64,000 nucleotides of DNA, taken from Pollutibacter soli. GTDB lineage: Bacteria > Bacteroidota > Bacteroidia > Chitinophagales > Chitinophagaceae. A program made the position numbers and the translations under genes. The stretch lies in contig JARJHS010000001.1 in the NCBI GenBank assembly GCA_029269725.1, positions 1,054,001-1,118,000 of the forward strand. Reading direction: 5' to 3'. Below are positions 1 to 8,780 of the stretch, piece after piece (the first letter of the stretch is position 1; the number at the start of each line of letters is the position of its first letter). A model generated the notes under the pieces. The model did not search any database. It was not told the origin of the DNA and saw nothing but the letters and a program-made list of their open reading frames with translations.

Positions 1-1493
1 GGATTTGTTGCTTGATCTATCGCAGGTTGCTGATCAATCGAATGATCATATGGGTATCCTTCAACAATTTCGAAAATTACATCTATGCTCTGATCACTAA
101 ATTTTGAAACGGGATTTTCCAGTTCAAGTACACCCTGCCATTTGGCGATGGCCTCCATTTCCTCAATAAACAAATGGGGATCTGGTTGCGGCCGGAATAT
201 CGACCTGATACTGAAATGTTCTGTTTCATACGTTGGCCAGGTCAGTGCAAAGCCACCTTCAATATAATGAATCAGGAATCTCGCCTGCTGAACCTCTTTT
301 GTCAGTTCGATCAGGTGAATTTCAGCAATATGAAAAATCTCCAGTAATTGTTGCTTCTGTTCCACGGGAACTGTTTCAGCAATAGCAACTTTTATTTTCG
401 AGAAAGATTGCTGGATCAATGACGCAGTATATTCACCTGAAGTATAGTATGGGGGAAAGCTAACAACACTATGATCTGCTTCCACTTGCTCGACAGTCAC
501 TTCTGAGCCATCAGGCAATCCGAAAACCGTTGACATAAATGGCAAAGAATTTCTCAGCCCCTGGTTAGCCCCTGCATTTAACTTCCATTTCGAATCAGAG
601 CCATCAAAATATATTTTATATGCTGATGAATTTTTTATGGTTGGAGAAAACAATCGGTATTGAAGAATACTTTCAGGAATTGCTGTGAGTTTCGGCCTTC
701 GGGTTTCCTCTGATTGCGACATACGTAAAACAATGCGCTCAAAAAATTCTTTGTAAGAATAATGGAATCCTTCTCCTTCGAGCAACCCAATCAGCGTTTC
801 TGAAAAAATATTGTTGTCATCAAAACTGGCTTCTTCAGCAACCGCCGGTCGCACTTTATGCGGAGAACAGTTCTGAATGCATAATAATCGGTTATCTCCC
901 AGTGAAGGAAACACTACTTCTCTTGTATCATCCGGAAGAAAAACAGATCTGGCGAAATCCAGGATCAGGACAATATTTGTAGACAACCCTTCGGTTACCC
1001 GTTGAAGATGACTTCCGAAGCTTTCATTATCTCCTTCGAGTAAATTCCCTGCTTCAACCCTGTCGTTGCTGAAAAGCAAATCAATAAATCCTTTCTCCAG
1101 AACAGGGTTTGCAAGACAAATGCCACTATAATAAATTATGCAGATGTCATTTTCACCGGCTTCTCTAAAACCATGCAAATACATATCCCTCCTGCTAACA
1201 GCGCCCCAGAATAGTCCCGGAAGATAGTCGACATTACCATTCTGATTTTCGGTGTATTTTTTTAAGGCAGCGTTTATTCTTTCAACATTTGCTTTTCCAA
1301 AAGTCAGATCACCTGAGGGAAGATAATCAGCATAACCTATACCTACTCCGGTGAAAAAAATTCTTCTTTTGGTTTTGATTTCTTTACCCAGATCCGCGCT
1401 TTTTTCTTTCAATGCAAATATGTGCGGTTCCGCGGCCCAGATGGCCTTTTTCAAAACATAAGTACCGTTATTATCGTTTGATACTACTCCCAT
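1..1493 (-). CDS. Degenerate caspase-like protein, 3' end beyond the window (partial)
   Basis: An open frame runs without a stop from an ATG at 1491-1493 to the left edge, giving at least 497 residues. It begins 8 nt after the stop of the 739-residue protein, so it is the fifth gene of the operon. Residues about 44-185 follow a caspase-like pattern. A beta-strand ending YYSGIC (121-126) lies where active members have YFSGHG, so the catalytic His is Ile125. A second strand, LILDFARS (176-183), lies where active members have LILDCCHS, so the catalytic Cys is Ala181. Both catalytic residues are therefore replaced while the fold-determining strands remain. Residues about 190-497 match no family I recognise. 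I see a pseudo-peptidase; a regulatory, scaffold or decoy role is inference. The true C-terminus is not visible. Confidence 0.75.
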   Translation of the reverse strand, partial: MGVVSNDNNGTYVLKKAIWAAEPHIFALKEKSADLGKEIKTKRRIFFTGVGIGYADYLPSGDLTFGKANVERINAALKKYTENQNGNVDYLPGLFWGAVSRRDMYLHGFREAGENDICIIYYSGICLANPVLEKGFIDLLFSNDRVEAGNLLEGDNESFGSHLQRVTEGLSTNIVLILDFARSVFLPDDTREVVFPSLGDNRLLCIQNCSPHKVRPAVAEEASFDDNNIFSETLIGLLEGEGFHYSYKEFFERIVLRMSQSEETRRPKLTAIPESILQYRLFSPTIKNSSAYKIYFDGSDSKWKLNAGANQGLRNSLPFMSTVFGLPDGSEVTVEQVEADHSVVSFPPYYTSGEYTASLIQQSFSKIKVAIAETVPVEQKQQLLEIFHIAEIHLIELTKEVQQARFLIHYIEGGFALTWPTYETEHFSIRSIFRPQPDPHLFIEEMEAIAKWQGVLELENPVSKFSDQSIDVIFEIVEGYPYDHSIDQQPAIDQATN

Positions 1494-1501
1494 ATATTGA
1501 A

Positions 1502-3721
1502 CTAGCGATAGTATTGAGGAAATATTTCGTTCAGATGCTGGCCATCCAGCAATTTCTGCATAATATAAATTCCGCTACGCATGGCGAGATCATCATCGAT
1601 ACTTCCTTTTACACCAAAGGCATACTTCACTCCGATCTTGGTGGACATTTCAGCGAAATAGTCGGATCTGCAGGTATTCAGCACCAGCATATCCAGTTGA
1701 TCCTGGTAGTCAATAATTCTGCCGAAATCCTGAATTGTGAATGCTCCATCTTTTAACACCAGGTCACCATTTAAATCGAAGCCAGCGAGATAAAGCAATT
1801 GAATTCTGTTTCTGTTATTTGAATCCATGAAAAACTTATCCATTTTTGCTTTATCGGGATCTTCTAAAAAAACCGGCTCAAAAGCGTATTGCTCTTTTCT
1901 GCTTTCAAGAAGTTGACGAAGGCTTTGTTGTTCTTCTGCCATATAAGGCAGTTTTTTTTCAGGATCAGAAAAAACAAATCCCCAGACCGGAATGGCGGAT
2001 TCCATTTTTATTTTTTTAAGATGCTCTAACTCCGAGATATAAAATTGCCGCGATTCTTTCTTACTGAAATTTTTACTCCTGGCAAAGCTGGTCAGCGCCT
2101 CTGCTGTAGCAGCATCCCATTTTCCGTTGGAATGAAATTGGAAAAAACCGGTGTCTCTCAGGAGATCCTGCAGGTAGCCCATGCTGGGATTATCCGTCTT
2201 AAAAATCCTCCTGTACCCTTCTTTCGTTCCAATCATTTCAGGCCTTGCTTTCACATCTGCCGGTGTATGTTTTTGCACGGCCTCAAGTGTGCGAAGAAAG
2301 ACCTGCCGGATGTTTTCAATGTGCCCGTAACTCACCAGTACAATGGAAAGTTCTTTGGTAAAAAGACTACAGACTTTGTCGCCGATTTTTACATCACGAG
2401 CATTTTTCACACCTGATTGAATCACGAGGTTGGTTTTATTTGCCGGATCCAGCCAGCGATCGGAACCTTCAGCATCAATCTGTAAAACCATAGTAACGGA
2501 ATTACAATTGAAACTTTTACCCATCGTACAGATTTGCTGAGCACTGAGCCATCCATTCATATCACCAAAGGCGGGATCGGAATCAAAACACTCGAGATGG
2601 TCGCCATCATCATTGAATTTTGTTTCCGCAGAAAAGTAAATAATGACATCATCGTTTTTATCTGCCTTACCCGCAACTGAAACCAGGGTCTGCAGTACTG
2701 AGTGTTTGATAAAGTTTGCATCAGTCAGACTTATCAGGTGATCTTCATCCGGATCAAAATGTTTTTTTAATGATTCGAGTACAAATGTTGTGTTGTTCAG
2801 ATGTATATCCTGTTGATCAGGATTTTGTTTCTCTCTCGAAGTGCCGCCTGCGACAATCAGCCAGGTATTTTTTTTGGTAAGCTGTTTGAATTTCTCAGCA
2901 GCTGTTCCACTGATCCTGACAGGAATTCCTTCTTTTCCTGTTTTACTCAGGTAACTCAGAAGCGTTTTATCTTTTCGAAGCCGTTCAACAAAACCTTCAC
3001 TGTTTTCCTGAACGAGTTCCGACCATGCCTCGAGAATATGACTATGCTTATCATAAAACTCCAAAACGCTCTGGTCTGAGTCTTCATTACTCAGGTAACG
3101 TAGACGCTTACCTGTTTTGACAAACCGGTCAAGCGTGCGCATCATCTCCGTTTCCTGTTGCTGTTCAGCAGCTTTCTGCAAACGTGAAAGAAGAATGGCA
3201 GCAGTTTGCTCTGGACGCGTGTATGATATCGCCTCCAAAATCTGTAATTCACTGAATTCCGGCCCCCAACGATATAAAGCTGAATTTGGCAGATGATGAT
3301 ACTCTTCAACAAAAGCAGCGATCTCAGCGATCGACCTCAATTCTCTTTTTTTCCAGATGGGATTGGCTCCTTCCTGTTCCAGCCATTTCAAAAATGCAAG
3401 CCTGATTTCACTGCTCATTTCATACAACTCCAACCCCACTTCCCTGCACATTGGAGAAAGTAGTATATCGGAAACGGCCACCCGATGGATGGAAACCGGC
3501 GCTCCCGCCCAACGGTAACCGTTGAAATTCTGCCAGGTCTTGTACAACAGGTCGGGTGTCAGCAAGGCAGGTACCGAAGCATACGCAGCCATAATAAAAT
3601 GACCGTAGCGATATTCTTCAAAATAGCCATCGACATAACGTTGAAAGAACCATTCGATCTTACTCTGATCGCCACTGGAAAGTGATTCAGTTGGAAAATT
3701 TGGCGGAAGCTGACTTACCAT
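1502..3721 (-). CDS. Large protein with two degraded caspase/CHAT-like modules
   Basis: 739 residues, fourth gene of the operon; its ATG overlaps the stop of the vWA gene by one base (TAATG). Residues 1-285 are mostly helical and unrecognised. Residues about 286-490 resemble a caspase fold that has lost its active site: IIYFSAET (360-367) replaces the GHG strand and MVLQIDAEGS (411-420) replaces the DxC strand. Residues about 512-552 look like a peptidoglycan-binding-type three-helix unit (LQDLL, then GKWDAATAEAL). Residues about 577-739 resemble a CHAT domain: LLYLAGFDLNG (642-652) has Phe in place of the active His, while LVLNTCRSD (679-687) keeps the Cys. The tail, with GVKGSIDDD and RSGIYIMQKLLDG, is typical of CHAT ends. 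I infer a pseudo-enzyme or adaptor partnering the MoxR and vWA proteins. Domain calls are by eye and need profile or structure comparison. Confidence 0.7.
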   Translation of the reverse strand: MVSQLPPNFPTESLSSGDQSKIEWFFQRYVDGYFEEYRYGHFIMAAYASVPALLTPDLLYKTWQNFNGYRWAGAPVSIHRVAVSDILLSPMCREVGLELYEMSSEIRLAFLKWLEQEGANPIWKKRELRSIAEIAAFVEEYHHLPNSALYRWGPEFSELQILEAISYTRPEQTAAILLSRLQKAAEQQQETEMMRTLDRFVKTGKRLRYLSNEDSDQSVLEFYDKHSHILEAWSELVQENSEGFVERLRKDKTLLSYLSKTGKEGIPVRISGTAAEKFKQLTKKNTWLIVAGGTSREKQNPDQQDIHLNNTTFVLESLKKHFDPDEDHLISLTDANFIKHSVLQTLVSVAGKADKNDDVIIYFSAETKFNDDGDHLECFDSDPAFGDMNGWLSAQQICTMGKSFNCNSVTMVLQIDAEGSDRWLDPANKTNLVIQSGVKNARDVKIGDKVCSLFTKELSIVLVSYGHIENIRQVFLRTLEAVQKHTPADVKARPEMIGTKEGYRRIFKTDNPSMGYLQDLLRDTGFFQFHSNGKWDAATAEALTSFARSKNFSKKESRQFYISELEHLKKIKMESAIPVWGFVFSDPEKKLPYMAEEQQSLRQLLESRKEQYAFEPVFLEDPDKAKMDKFFMDSNNRNRIQLLYLAGFDLNGDLVLKDGAFTIQDFGRIIDYQDQLDMLVLNTCRSDYFAEMSTKIGVKYAFGVKGSIDDDLAMRSGIYIMQKLLDGQHLNEIFPQYYR

Positions 3722-4914
3722 TAGTTCATTAAAGCGGGTTTCTGATGTTTCAAAATTGTTCGGAGTGTTTCCTGGAATTTATCACCATATCTATCCAGCA
3801 CCGGTGCCATGAGGAAAACTTTTTTGCTGATTAGCTCTGCCGCATTTCCTTTCCACCTGTGCATCGGCATGGGGTTCAACCAAATGGTATGAGCGCAGGT
3901 CTCATCAAGAAAATCAAGAAATGCACCAGTGATTTCTGTTCTTGACTTTCGTCTTTCCGGATTACTGTTTCCCCTTGCAGCGCCTGCATCACTGATCACA
4001 ACAGCGAGTGTAAAATTCCTATTTGTTTTCAGTAATGCCTCTTTGATCTTTACCGGCCCGCTCATATTCGGATTGGTAAAAACATATCCGACGGGATGAT
4101 TCTGAAAATAGTACACCGGAACCCTGGGATGCCCACCACCCTTTCTTGCAGTTTCGATTAACCGGTTGGTGAGTTCATGAAAAGGAGCCATCGATCCACG
4201 GTAATCGGCAAAAATGATTAATGTGTCCTCACGGTTACGTTCACCTGATTTATATACCGGATTCAGAAATAATCCATCTTTTGCAACTTGCTTTATAGTT
4301 TCTTCTACATCGATTCCCTCTCTTGCATCACTTTTTTCTTTCAGTCTTAAAAACTGCCAGCCTTTTACCATTTGTCTTCTCGTTACCGGGAAATATTCAT
4401 CTGTCTGCAGAAACTCTGTTTCAGAAGATGAATACTGAACCTGCTGCTCATGTGCAACCACCTGGATCGGCAGGAACTGAAGCTGAAGTGTTTCCTCCTG
4501 CTCCATGGGCTCCGGCATGATGGATGTATCGGCTGCATTATCCATTTGTGGATGGTGTTGGGATACATTATCTTTTACCGGAGAACCAGGTGAAGGATTT
4601 TCTTTTTTCGGCTCCGGCTTTATTTTTGAAGCATCTGTCGCCTGGCTTGTTTTTGCCACAAGCGACTCCAGGAAAATTTTTTCTTTTTCAATGGCAACAT
4701 CCAGTAACGTATCAAACTGACGCTCATCCCGGAAATCCTGCAGAAACATGAATTTGCAGAATTGCCTGAACTGTTTCCAGTCTTCGTCGTATGACACATG
4801 GCCGCCTTCCAATGACTTCAGGAATTGCTGGTATTTGTCGATCCAACGCTCGTAGCTGAGCTTCTTTTCGAGCTCATGAAAAAAATTCCAGAAGGGTAAT
4901 CTTGCAAGGCTCAT
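3721..4914 (-). CDS. von Willebrand A domain protein, CoxE-like, partner of the MoxR ATPase
   Basis: 397 residues. The start overlaps the end of the MoxR gene by 4 nt (ATGA), which suggests translational coupling. Residues 1-85 are helical, 86-165 form a Pro/Glu/Gln-rich linker, and about 228-390 form the vWA domain. The first strand reads TLIIFADYRGSM (231-242), so the metal-binding DxSxS motif is D-Y-R-G-S: Asp237 and Ser241 are kept and the first Ser is Arg. A second acidic site sits in VVISDAGAARG (305-315). Proteins of this type usually act as substrate or metal-chelation adaptors for MoxR AAA+ chaperones, as in CoxD/CoxE. Position next to MoxR and caspase genes points to a vWA-MoxR ternary system. 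No signal peptide or membrane segment, so probably cytoplasmic. Confidence 0.85.
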   Translation of the reverse strand: MSLARLPFWNFFHELEKKLSYERWIDKYQQFLKSLEGGHVSYDEDWKQFRQFCKFMFLQDFRDERQFDTLLDVAIEKEKIFLESLVAKTSQATDASKIKPEPKKENPSPGSPVKDNVSQHHPQMDNAADTSIMPEPMEQEETLQLQFLPIQVVAHEQQVQYSSSETEFLQTDEYFPVTRRQMVKGWQFLRLKEKSDAREGIDVEETIKQVAKDGLFLNPVYKSGERNREDTLIIFADYRGSMAPFHELTNRLIETARKGGGHPRVPVYYFQNHPVGYVFTNPNMSGPVKIKEALLKTNRNFTLAVVISDAGAARGNSNPERRKSRTEITGAFLDFLDETCAHTIWLNPMPMHRWKGNAAELISKKVFLMAPVLDRYGDKFQETLRTILKHQKPALMN

Positions 4915-6197
4915 GCAGGTTTGGTGGTTTTTATTGATTGCTCACGCCTGTTCACTGCAGCGTATGTTTTTAACAGCGCCTGGAAATAGAATGGAAGATG
5001 TTTTAAACCATTCTCTGCAAAATCTTCACTCAAACCATTCGCCTTGTTTTTCTTATAATCGTTTATCCAATCACGTACCTCTTTCGATTGAATATTTTCA
5101 GGATTCTCTAAATCGAATTGGTATGCTCTTAACCAGTCAAGTAACTCTGAAGTCGAAACGCGTTTATTATCAGCAGGATCATTTTTGATATCTTCTCTCA
5201 GCTGGTTAAAGTGGCGAATGGCCAGGTCGACAAACGACATTTGTTTCGGATGTCCGTTTGCGTTGGCGGGATCGGCGCTCATATTGACCAGGGCAAACTG
5301 TTCTTCAAGCAATCCAGGCATATGAGCACGGATGATTTCGACCAGTTGTGAATCATCAGGAAATCGGATGTACATAAAAAGGCATCTTCTCAGGAAAGCT
5401 TCGGGCAATTCCCGTTCATCGTTACTGGTGATAAATATAATTGGCGGATAACGGGCTTCAATAACTTCGCCAGTTTCCGAAGAAGGAATAGTGAAACGCC
5501 GCTCATCGAGTTCCAGCAGCAGATCATTCGGAAAATCAATATCTGCTTTGTCAATTTCATCGATTAGTAAAATGGAAGGATTTTCTGCTGTTGATGTAAG
5601 AAACGCCTTCCCCATAGGACCAAAAGTTCTGTACTTTTTCAGATCCTGTTCTACCGGCGCTGGGTCGGTTGAAAGATTTTTCGCAATCTGCGCATCACGC
5701 AACCTTGCAATATGATCGAAGTAATAAAGGCCATCAACTGCTTTCGACGTGCTTTTGACCTGCCATTCAAAAAAATGATTTTTGTATTCGTCGCCATACC
5801 ACTCAAAAGCGAGTGACCGTGCCAGTTGGGTCTTGCCACTGCCCGGTTCCCCCTTAATCAATACAGGACGATTCAATATTTGTGCGAGACGTACAAGTTC
5901 TTTAATCTCCGGCGAAGGCAGGTAAGGCGGGATCGGTCTTGCCTTTGTGAATTTTGGATTACCGGCATGGTCTTTTTGCTGGACATAACTCCATGTCTCA
6001 GTTGTTTTATCAAATTCAAGTTCAGACACGGGAATCACCGGAGTAGCTGGCATCAGTCTTTCACGGATAATTTCATTGCCGCTGCTGTCTTTTGCTTTTA
6101 TCAGTTCAACCGTGAACCTGCTGGTGGAACCTTTGATGCCGGGATTCGGTGTTGGAAATGGTCTGATCAAAACATCATTATTTGGCATAAGGCGCAT
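4911..6197 (-). CDS. MoxR-family AAA+ ATPase
   Basis: 428 residues. Residues about 95-290 are the AAA+ core: Walker A GEPGSGKT (116-123), Walker B ILLIDEID (209-216), sensor-1 IIFITSND (253-260) and candidate arginine-finger Arg270/Arg271 in FLRRC. The first 90 residues are an unrecognised, Pro-rich extension. The C-terminal lid is helical. MoxR ATPases remodel protein complexes, usually with a vWA partner, and here the next gene supplies one. The start lies 7 nt after the caspase gene's stop, so the two are co-transcribed. A second ATG three codons in (6188) is equally possible. All core ATPase motifs look intact, so this is probably the motor of the operon. Confidence 0.92.
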   Translation of the reverse strand: MRLMPNNDVLIRPFPTPNPGIKGSTSRFTVELIKAKDSSGNEIIRERLMPATPVIPVSELEFDKTTETWSYVQQKDHAGNPKFTKARPIPPYLPSPEIKELVRLAQILNRPVLIKGEPGSGKTQLARSLAFEWYGDEYKNHFFEWQVKSTSKAVDGLYYFDHIARLRDAQIAKNLSTDPAPVEQDLKKYRTFGPMGKAFLTSTAENPSILLIDEIDKADIDFPNDLLLELDERRFTIPSSETGEVIEARYPPIIFITSNDERELPEAFLRRCLFMYIRFPDDSQLVEIIRAHMPGLLEEQFALVNMSADPANANGHPKQMSFVDLAIRHFNQLREDIKNDPADNKRVSTSELLDWLRAYQFDLENPENIQSKEVRDWINDYKKNKANGLSEDFAENGLKHLPFYFQALLKTYAAVNRREQSIKTTKPA

Positions 6198-6204
6198 TTA
6201 ATCG

Positions 6205-7923
6205 TTAGAAAAGCCAGAGTTGTTCCTCGAGTTTCAATTTGTCCACGCCCATTTTGGTACTCACTTCAACAATAAAATTTTCGATCTCATAATTACGTGC
6301 ATCCTGGAAATACCAGTTCATGTCAACAGACTGCAGATTTTTCGATTGAATCTCTCTTTTGGATAGATCGAGCCATCTTTTTGCATGGCCGAGAAACAAC
6401 GGTTCAACAGGTGCTGAGATCACCACTTTTACTGAATTACCCACTTTGTTTACAAAATGATCTCTTTTAAAGAAAGGCGTTTCAGCAATTCTTGTTTCTG
6501 CAATTACGAGTATTATTCTGTCGAAGGATTTATTGAGATAGGGCGCTGATTGTTTTACGATATTGATTTCTTCATATAACTCCTTACAGAATTGAATGAT
6601 GTTTTCACTTTGCGTAGCAGATTGAAAATTACAACCCAGGTAGATAATTAATGGTTTATCAGGATTTTTCTGCGTTTCATCTCTTAGTATTTGTCCGCAA
6701 ATACTTATTGCACATTGCTGCCTGAAATTGCTTTCCGTTGTAATTATTCCTTTAGATGCAGCCAATGCCTCCCAGGCACCGCTGCTGGTTTTGTCCGGCT
6801 CGAGGACGATATGATGCGAGAATTTCAGATCTATATTTTGCTGGTAGCGCAATTCTTCGAAAAAAACTTTTCCCTGCAGTTTGTGTATGTTAAAATTGGA
6901 ACACATGGTGGTGATGATGATAAAATCATCGTTGCCACCCTGGCTATAATCGCGAAGAAGATCATCACGCTGACGTATAAAATTCAGATGTCTGATGAAT
7001 GAAACCGAAAGCTGATCCACGGGCGGCACATCAGGATCTTTTAATTCAAAGATAAATTCACCCTGACCGTATTCTGTCGGAAGTGTGAAGTAACTGATTT
7101 CCTGGCTCGGATTTTCTTCCAGCATTTCAACATAATACCTGCTGAATTTTTCCTGTAACAGTTTTTTATCGATGGCTGATTTCGGATAAGTATTTGTCTG
7201 AAGCAAATTGCAAAGTGCTTTAGCGAACGGACTGCCCTGGCCGGGTGCGCCATCGCTTGCTTTCTGGTGTAATGAAGATGAAACCAATGCCCTCCTGGAG
7301 AAAAAATAAGGCTTGGCCAATGCAAAACCTAAACTTCCCGATCCTGCAAAACAACAATCAAGAATGAGCAACAGATCCAGACAATTTTTTCTGTTTATAA
7401 AATCGTAGAAAGATTCGTAGAGATCGCCAATGCGTACCCATGTGTTTCGGTACAAGTCACTTTTAATTCCATCGAAAGGGATGATGAAACCGGTAGTACC
7501 GCCTTTGTCAACTCCATGACCTGCAAAATAGATGAGCAGGTTGTCTTTTTCTGTGAGGGTCTGAGAAAGGAATTGAATGTGTTTCGAAATATTGACAGAA
7601 GTTGCATTCCTGTTGTAAAGGCATTTTACATCCGGTGAATCGTATTCGATGATTTCTTCGTTATAACCTTCCAGCTTTTTACCCGTCGCCTGCGAATTGA
7701 ATTTGTATTTCGACAGCAATACTTTCGTTACAGCATTGGCATCAGAAACTGCATTATCAAGTTTATTAAACCTGAATTTTTCGACCGGTCCTTCTGAAAG
7801 CGGAATTTGTGGAAACTCGGCTTCATCATAATTGTCTATAGCGATGACAAAAAGATAATTCCTGAGGTCTTTTGGTTTCTCAGCTCCGTTGACGGTAAGC
7901 GTATCTAGTCCGATATCGCGCAT
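6205..7923 (-). CDS. Caspase-like (C14 family) peptidase with unassigned C-terminal domain
   Basis: 572 residues, first gene of the operon. Residues about 20-290 form a caspase fold: LFVIAIDNY at the first strand, LLIYFAGHG (129-137) with catalytic His136, and LLLILDCCFAGSG (184-196) with catalytic Cys191. Both active-site residues are present, unlike in the two downstream relatives. Residues about 310-572 are a second alpha/beta domain without a P-loop (strands such as DDFIIITTMCSNF, PLIIYLGCNF and RIILVIAE). This could be an inactive STAND-like NTPase domain, as reported for other bacterial caspases, but I cannot confirm it. No signal peptide. Bacterial caspase-like enzymes in such clusters are thought to cleave host proteins on a stress signal. 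Target and trigger are unknown. Confidence 0.88.
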   Translation of the reverse strand: MRDIGLDTLTVNGAEKPKDLRNYLFVIAIDNYDEAEFPQIPLSEGPVEKFRFNKLDNAVSDANAVTKVLLSKYKFNSQATGKKLEGYNEEIIEYDSPDVKCLYNRNATSVNISKHIQFLSQTLTEKDNLLIYFAGHGVDKGGTTGFIIPFDGIKSDLYRNTWVRIGDLYESFYDFINRKNCLDLLLILDCCFAGSGSLGFALAKPYFFSRRALVSSSLHQKASDGAPGQGSPFAKALCNLLQTNTYPKSAIDKKLLQEKFSRYYVEMLEENPSQEISYFTLPTEYGQGEFIFELKDPDVPPVDQLSVSFIRHLNFIRQRDDLLRDYSQGGNDDFIIITTMCSNFNIHKLQGKVFFEELRYQQNIDLKFSHHIVLEPDKTSSGAWEALAASKGIITTESNFRQQCAISICGQILRDETQKNPDKPLIIYLGCNFQSATQSENIIQFCKELYEEINIVKQSAPYLNKSFDRIILVIAETRIAETPFFKRDHFVNKVGNSVKVVISAPVEPLFLGHAKRWLDLSKREIQSKNLQSVDMNWYFQDARNYEIENFIVEVSTKMGVDKLKLEEQLWLF

Positions 7924-8217
7924 ATAATATCACAGGTCGGGAATACATGGTGGGTCGGTAAATAAATCCAGAAAAGCAATCTTTTAAGCCTTGGGATCCA
8001 CAATGAATTCCGTGATTTTCTTACTACAGAAACAGAACCATATCTGTGCTGAGAGACAAACAGCAAAACGACTGTCTGTGAAAGTGGAAGAAATATGGAA
8101 TCAGCAGGTCAGTTTCGAAAGGGTTCTGGTTTCGGCCATTAAGTTAACAAATTATTTCGCAACAACCGTAAAGGGATAGCTGCGTACCCGCATTATGTTA
8201 TGATAAGCCATATAAAA
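7924..8217. other. Gene-free stretch upstream of the caspase operon
   Basis: About 300 bp between the caspase start and the terminator of the next gene. It must hold the operon promoter, but I could not find a convincing -33/-7 pair. A 62-codon frame at 7991-8179 on the plus strand starts with TTG and has no recognisable features, so I do not call it. Confidence 0.4.
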
Positions 8218-8248
8218 GCAAAAAAGTCATCTCTTACGAAATGACTTT
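8218..8248 (-). terminator. Intrinsic terminator after the DUF6249 gene
   Basis: On the minus strand, AAAGTCAT and ATGACTTT (arms at 8241-8248 and 8223-8230) form an 8-bp stem with a 10-nt loop, followed by a run of six T. It lies 35 bp past the stop of the minus-strand membrane protein gene and separates it from the caspase operon. Confidence 0.7.
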
Positions 8249-8282
8249 GATATAAAACAACTCCGACTTCCAGACTTATAAA

Positions 8283-8633
8283 CTACAGCCGCTCTTTGTC
8301 CAGTAATTCTCTCTTTTCGATCCTGTAGGAGCTGATCAGTCCGAGGCCGCCGCCTATGCCGATGAAAGCAAACCACAGTGCGGGATTTTCGTCATCGTGC
8401 AGGATATACTGTGTGATCAGGTAGGCGAGTGCGAGACCTATGCCTGCGCCGAGCAATAAAAGACCATTTTTCAGGTTGCGATAAGGTGCGGGCCTGTTGG
8501 CAAATTCCTTAGGGTTCATTCCTTTTTCAATCATTGCCGTTGCTTCTCTGTTCTTCAGGTAAAAAATGCCAAATATTAAAGCCATACCGCCGAGTGGAAC
8601 CAATATCGGAATAAGTACTTCTCCGCTATCCAT
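8283..8633 (-). CDS. DUF6249-like small membrane protein
   Basis: 116 residues with three predicted membrane helices: about 6-26 (ILVPLGGMALIFGIFYL), 53-74 (NGLLLLGAGIGLALAYLITQYI) and 83-102 (ALWFAFIGIGGGLGLI). A cytosolic MIEKGMNPKEF stretch lies between the first two. This pattern matches small Bacteroidota proteins of the DUF6249 type, often found beside ECF sigma factor genes, as here: the sigma factor starts about 350 bp away, divergently. Function unknown; a link to the envelope stress response is inference from position. It has its own terminator. Confidence 0.75.
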   Translation of the reverse strand: MDSGEVLIPILVPLGGMALIFGIFYLKNREATAMIEKGMNPKEFANRPAPYRNLKNGLLLLGAGIGLALAYLITQYILHDDENPALWFAFIGIGGGLGLISSYRIEKRELLDKERL

Positions 8634-8780
8634 AAAATTTGTGTTTAGTGTTTTTGTAAAAACTTGTTACGAAATATCAGACTACGCGTGGTTCGGGAAG
8701 GTTACAGAATTTTGGAAGAATTTTCAGGTCGCTGATTTTCAGCAACTTAATTGGCGGCGTCGGTGTTTGGACTACAAACA

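Noticed and set aside
7991-8179. 62-codon plus-strand frame upstream of the caspase operon
   Set aside because: TTG start, no recognisable features, lies in the expected promoter region.
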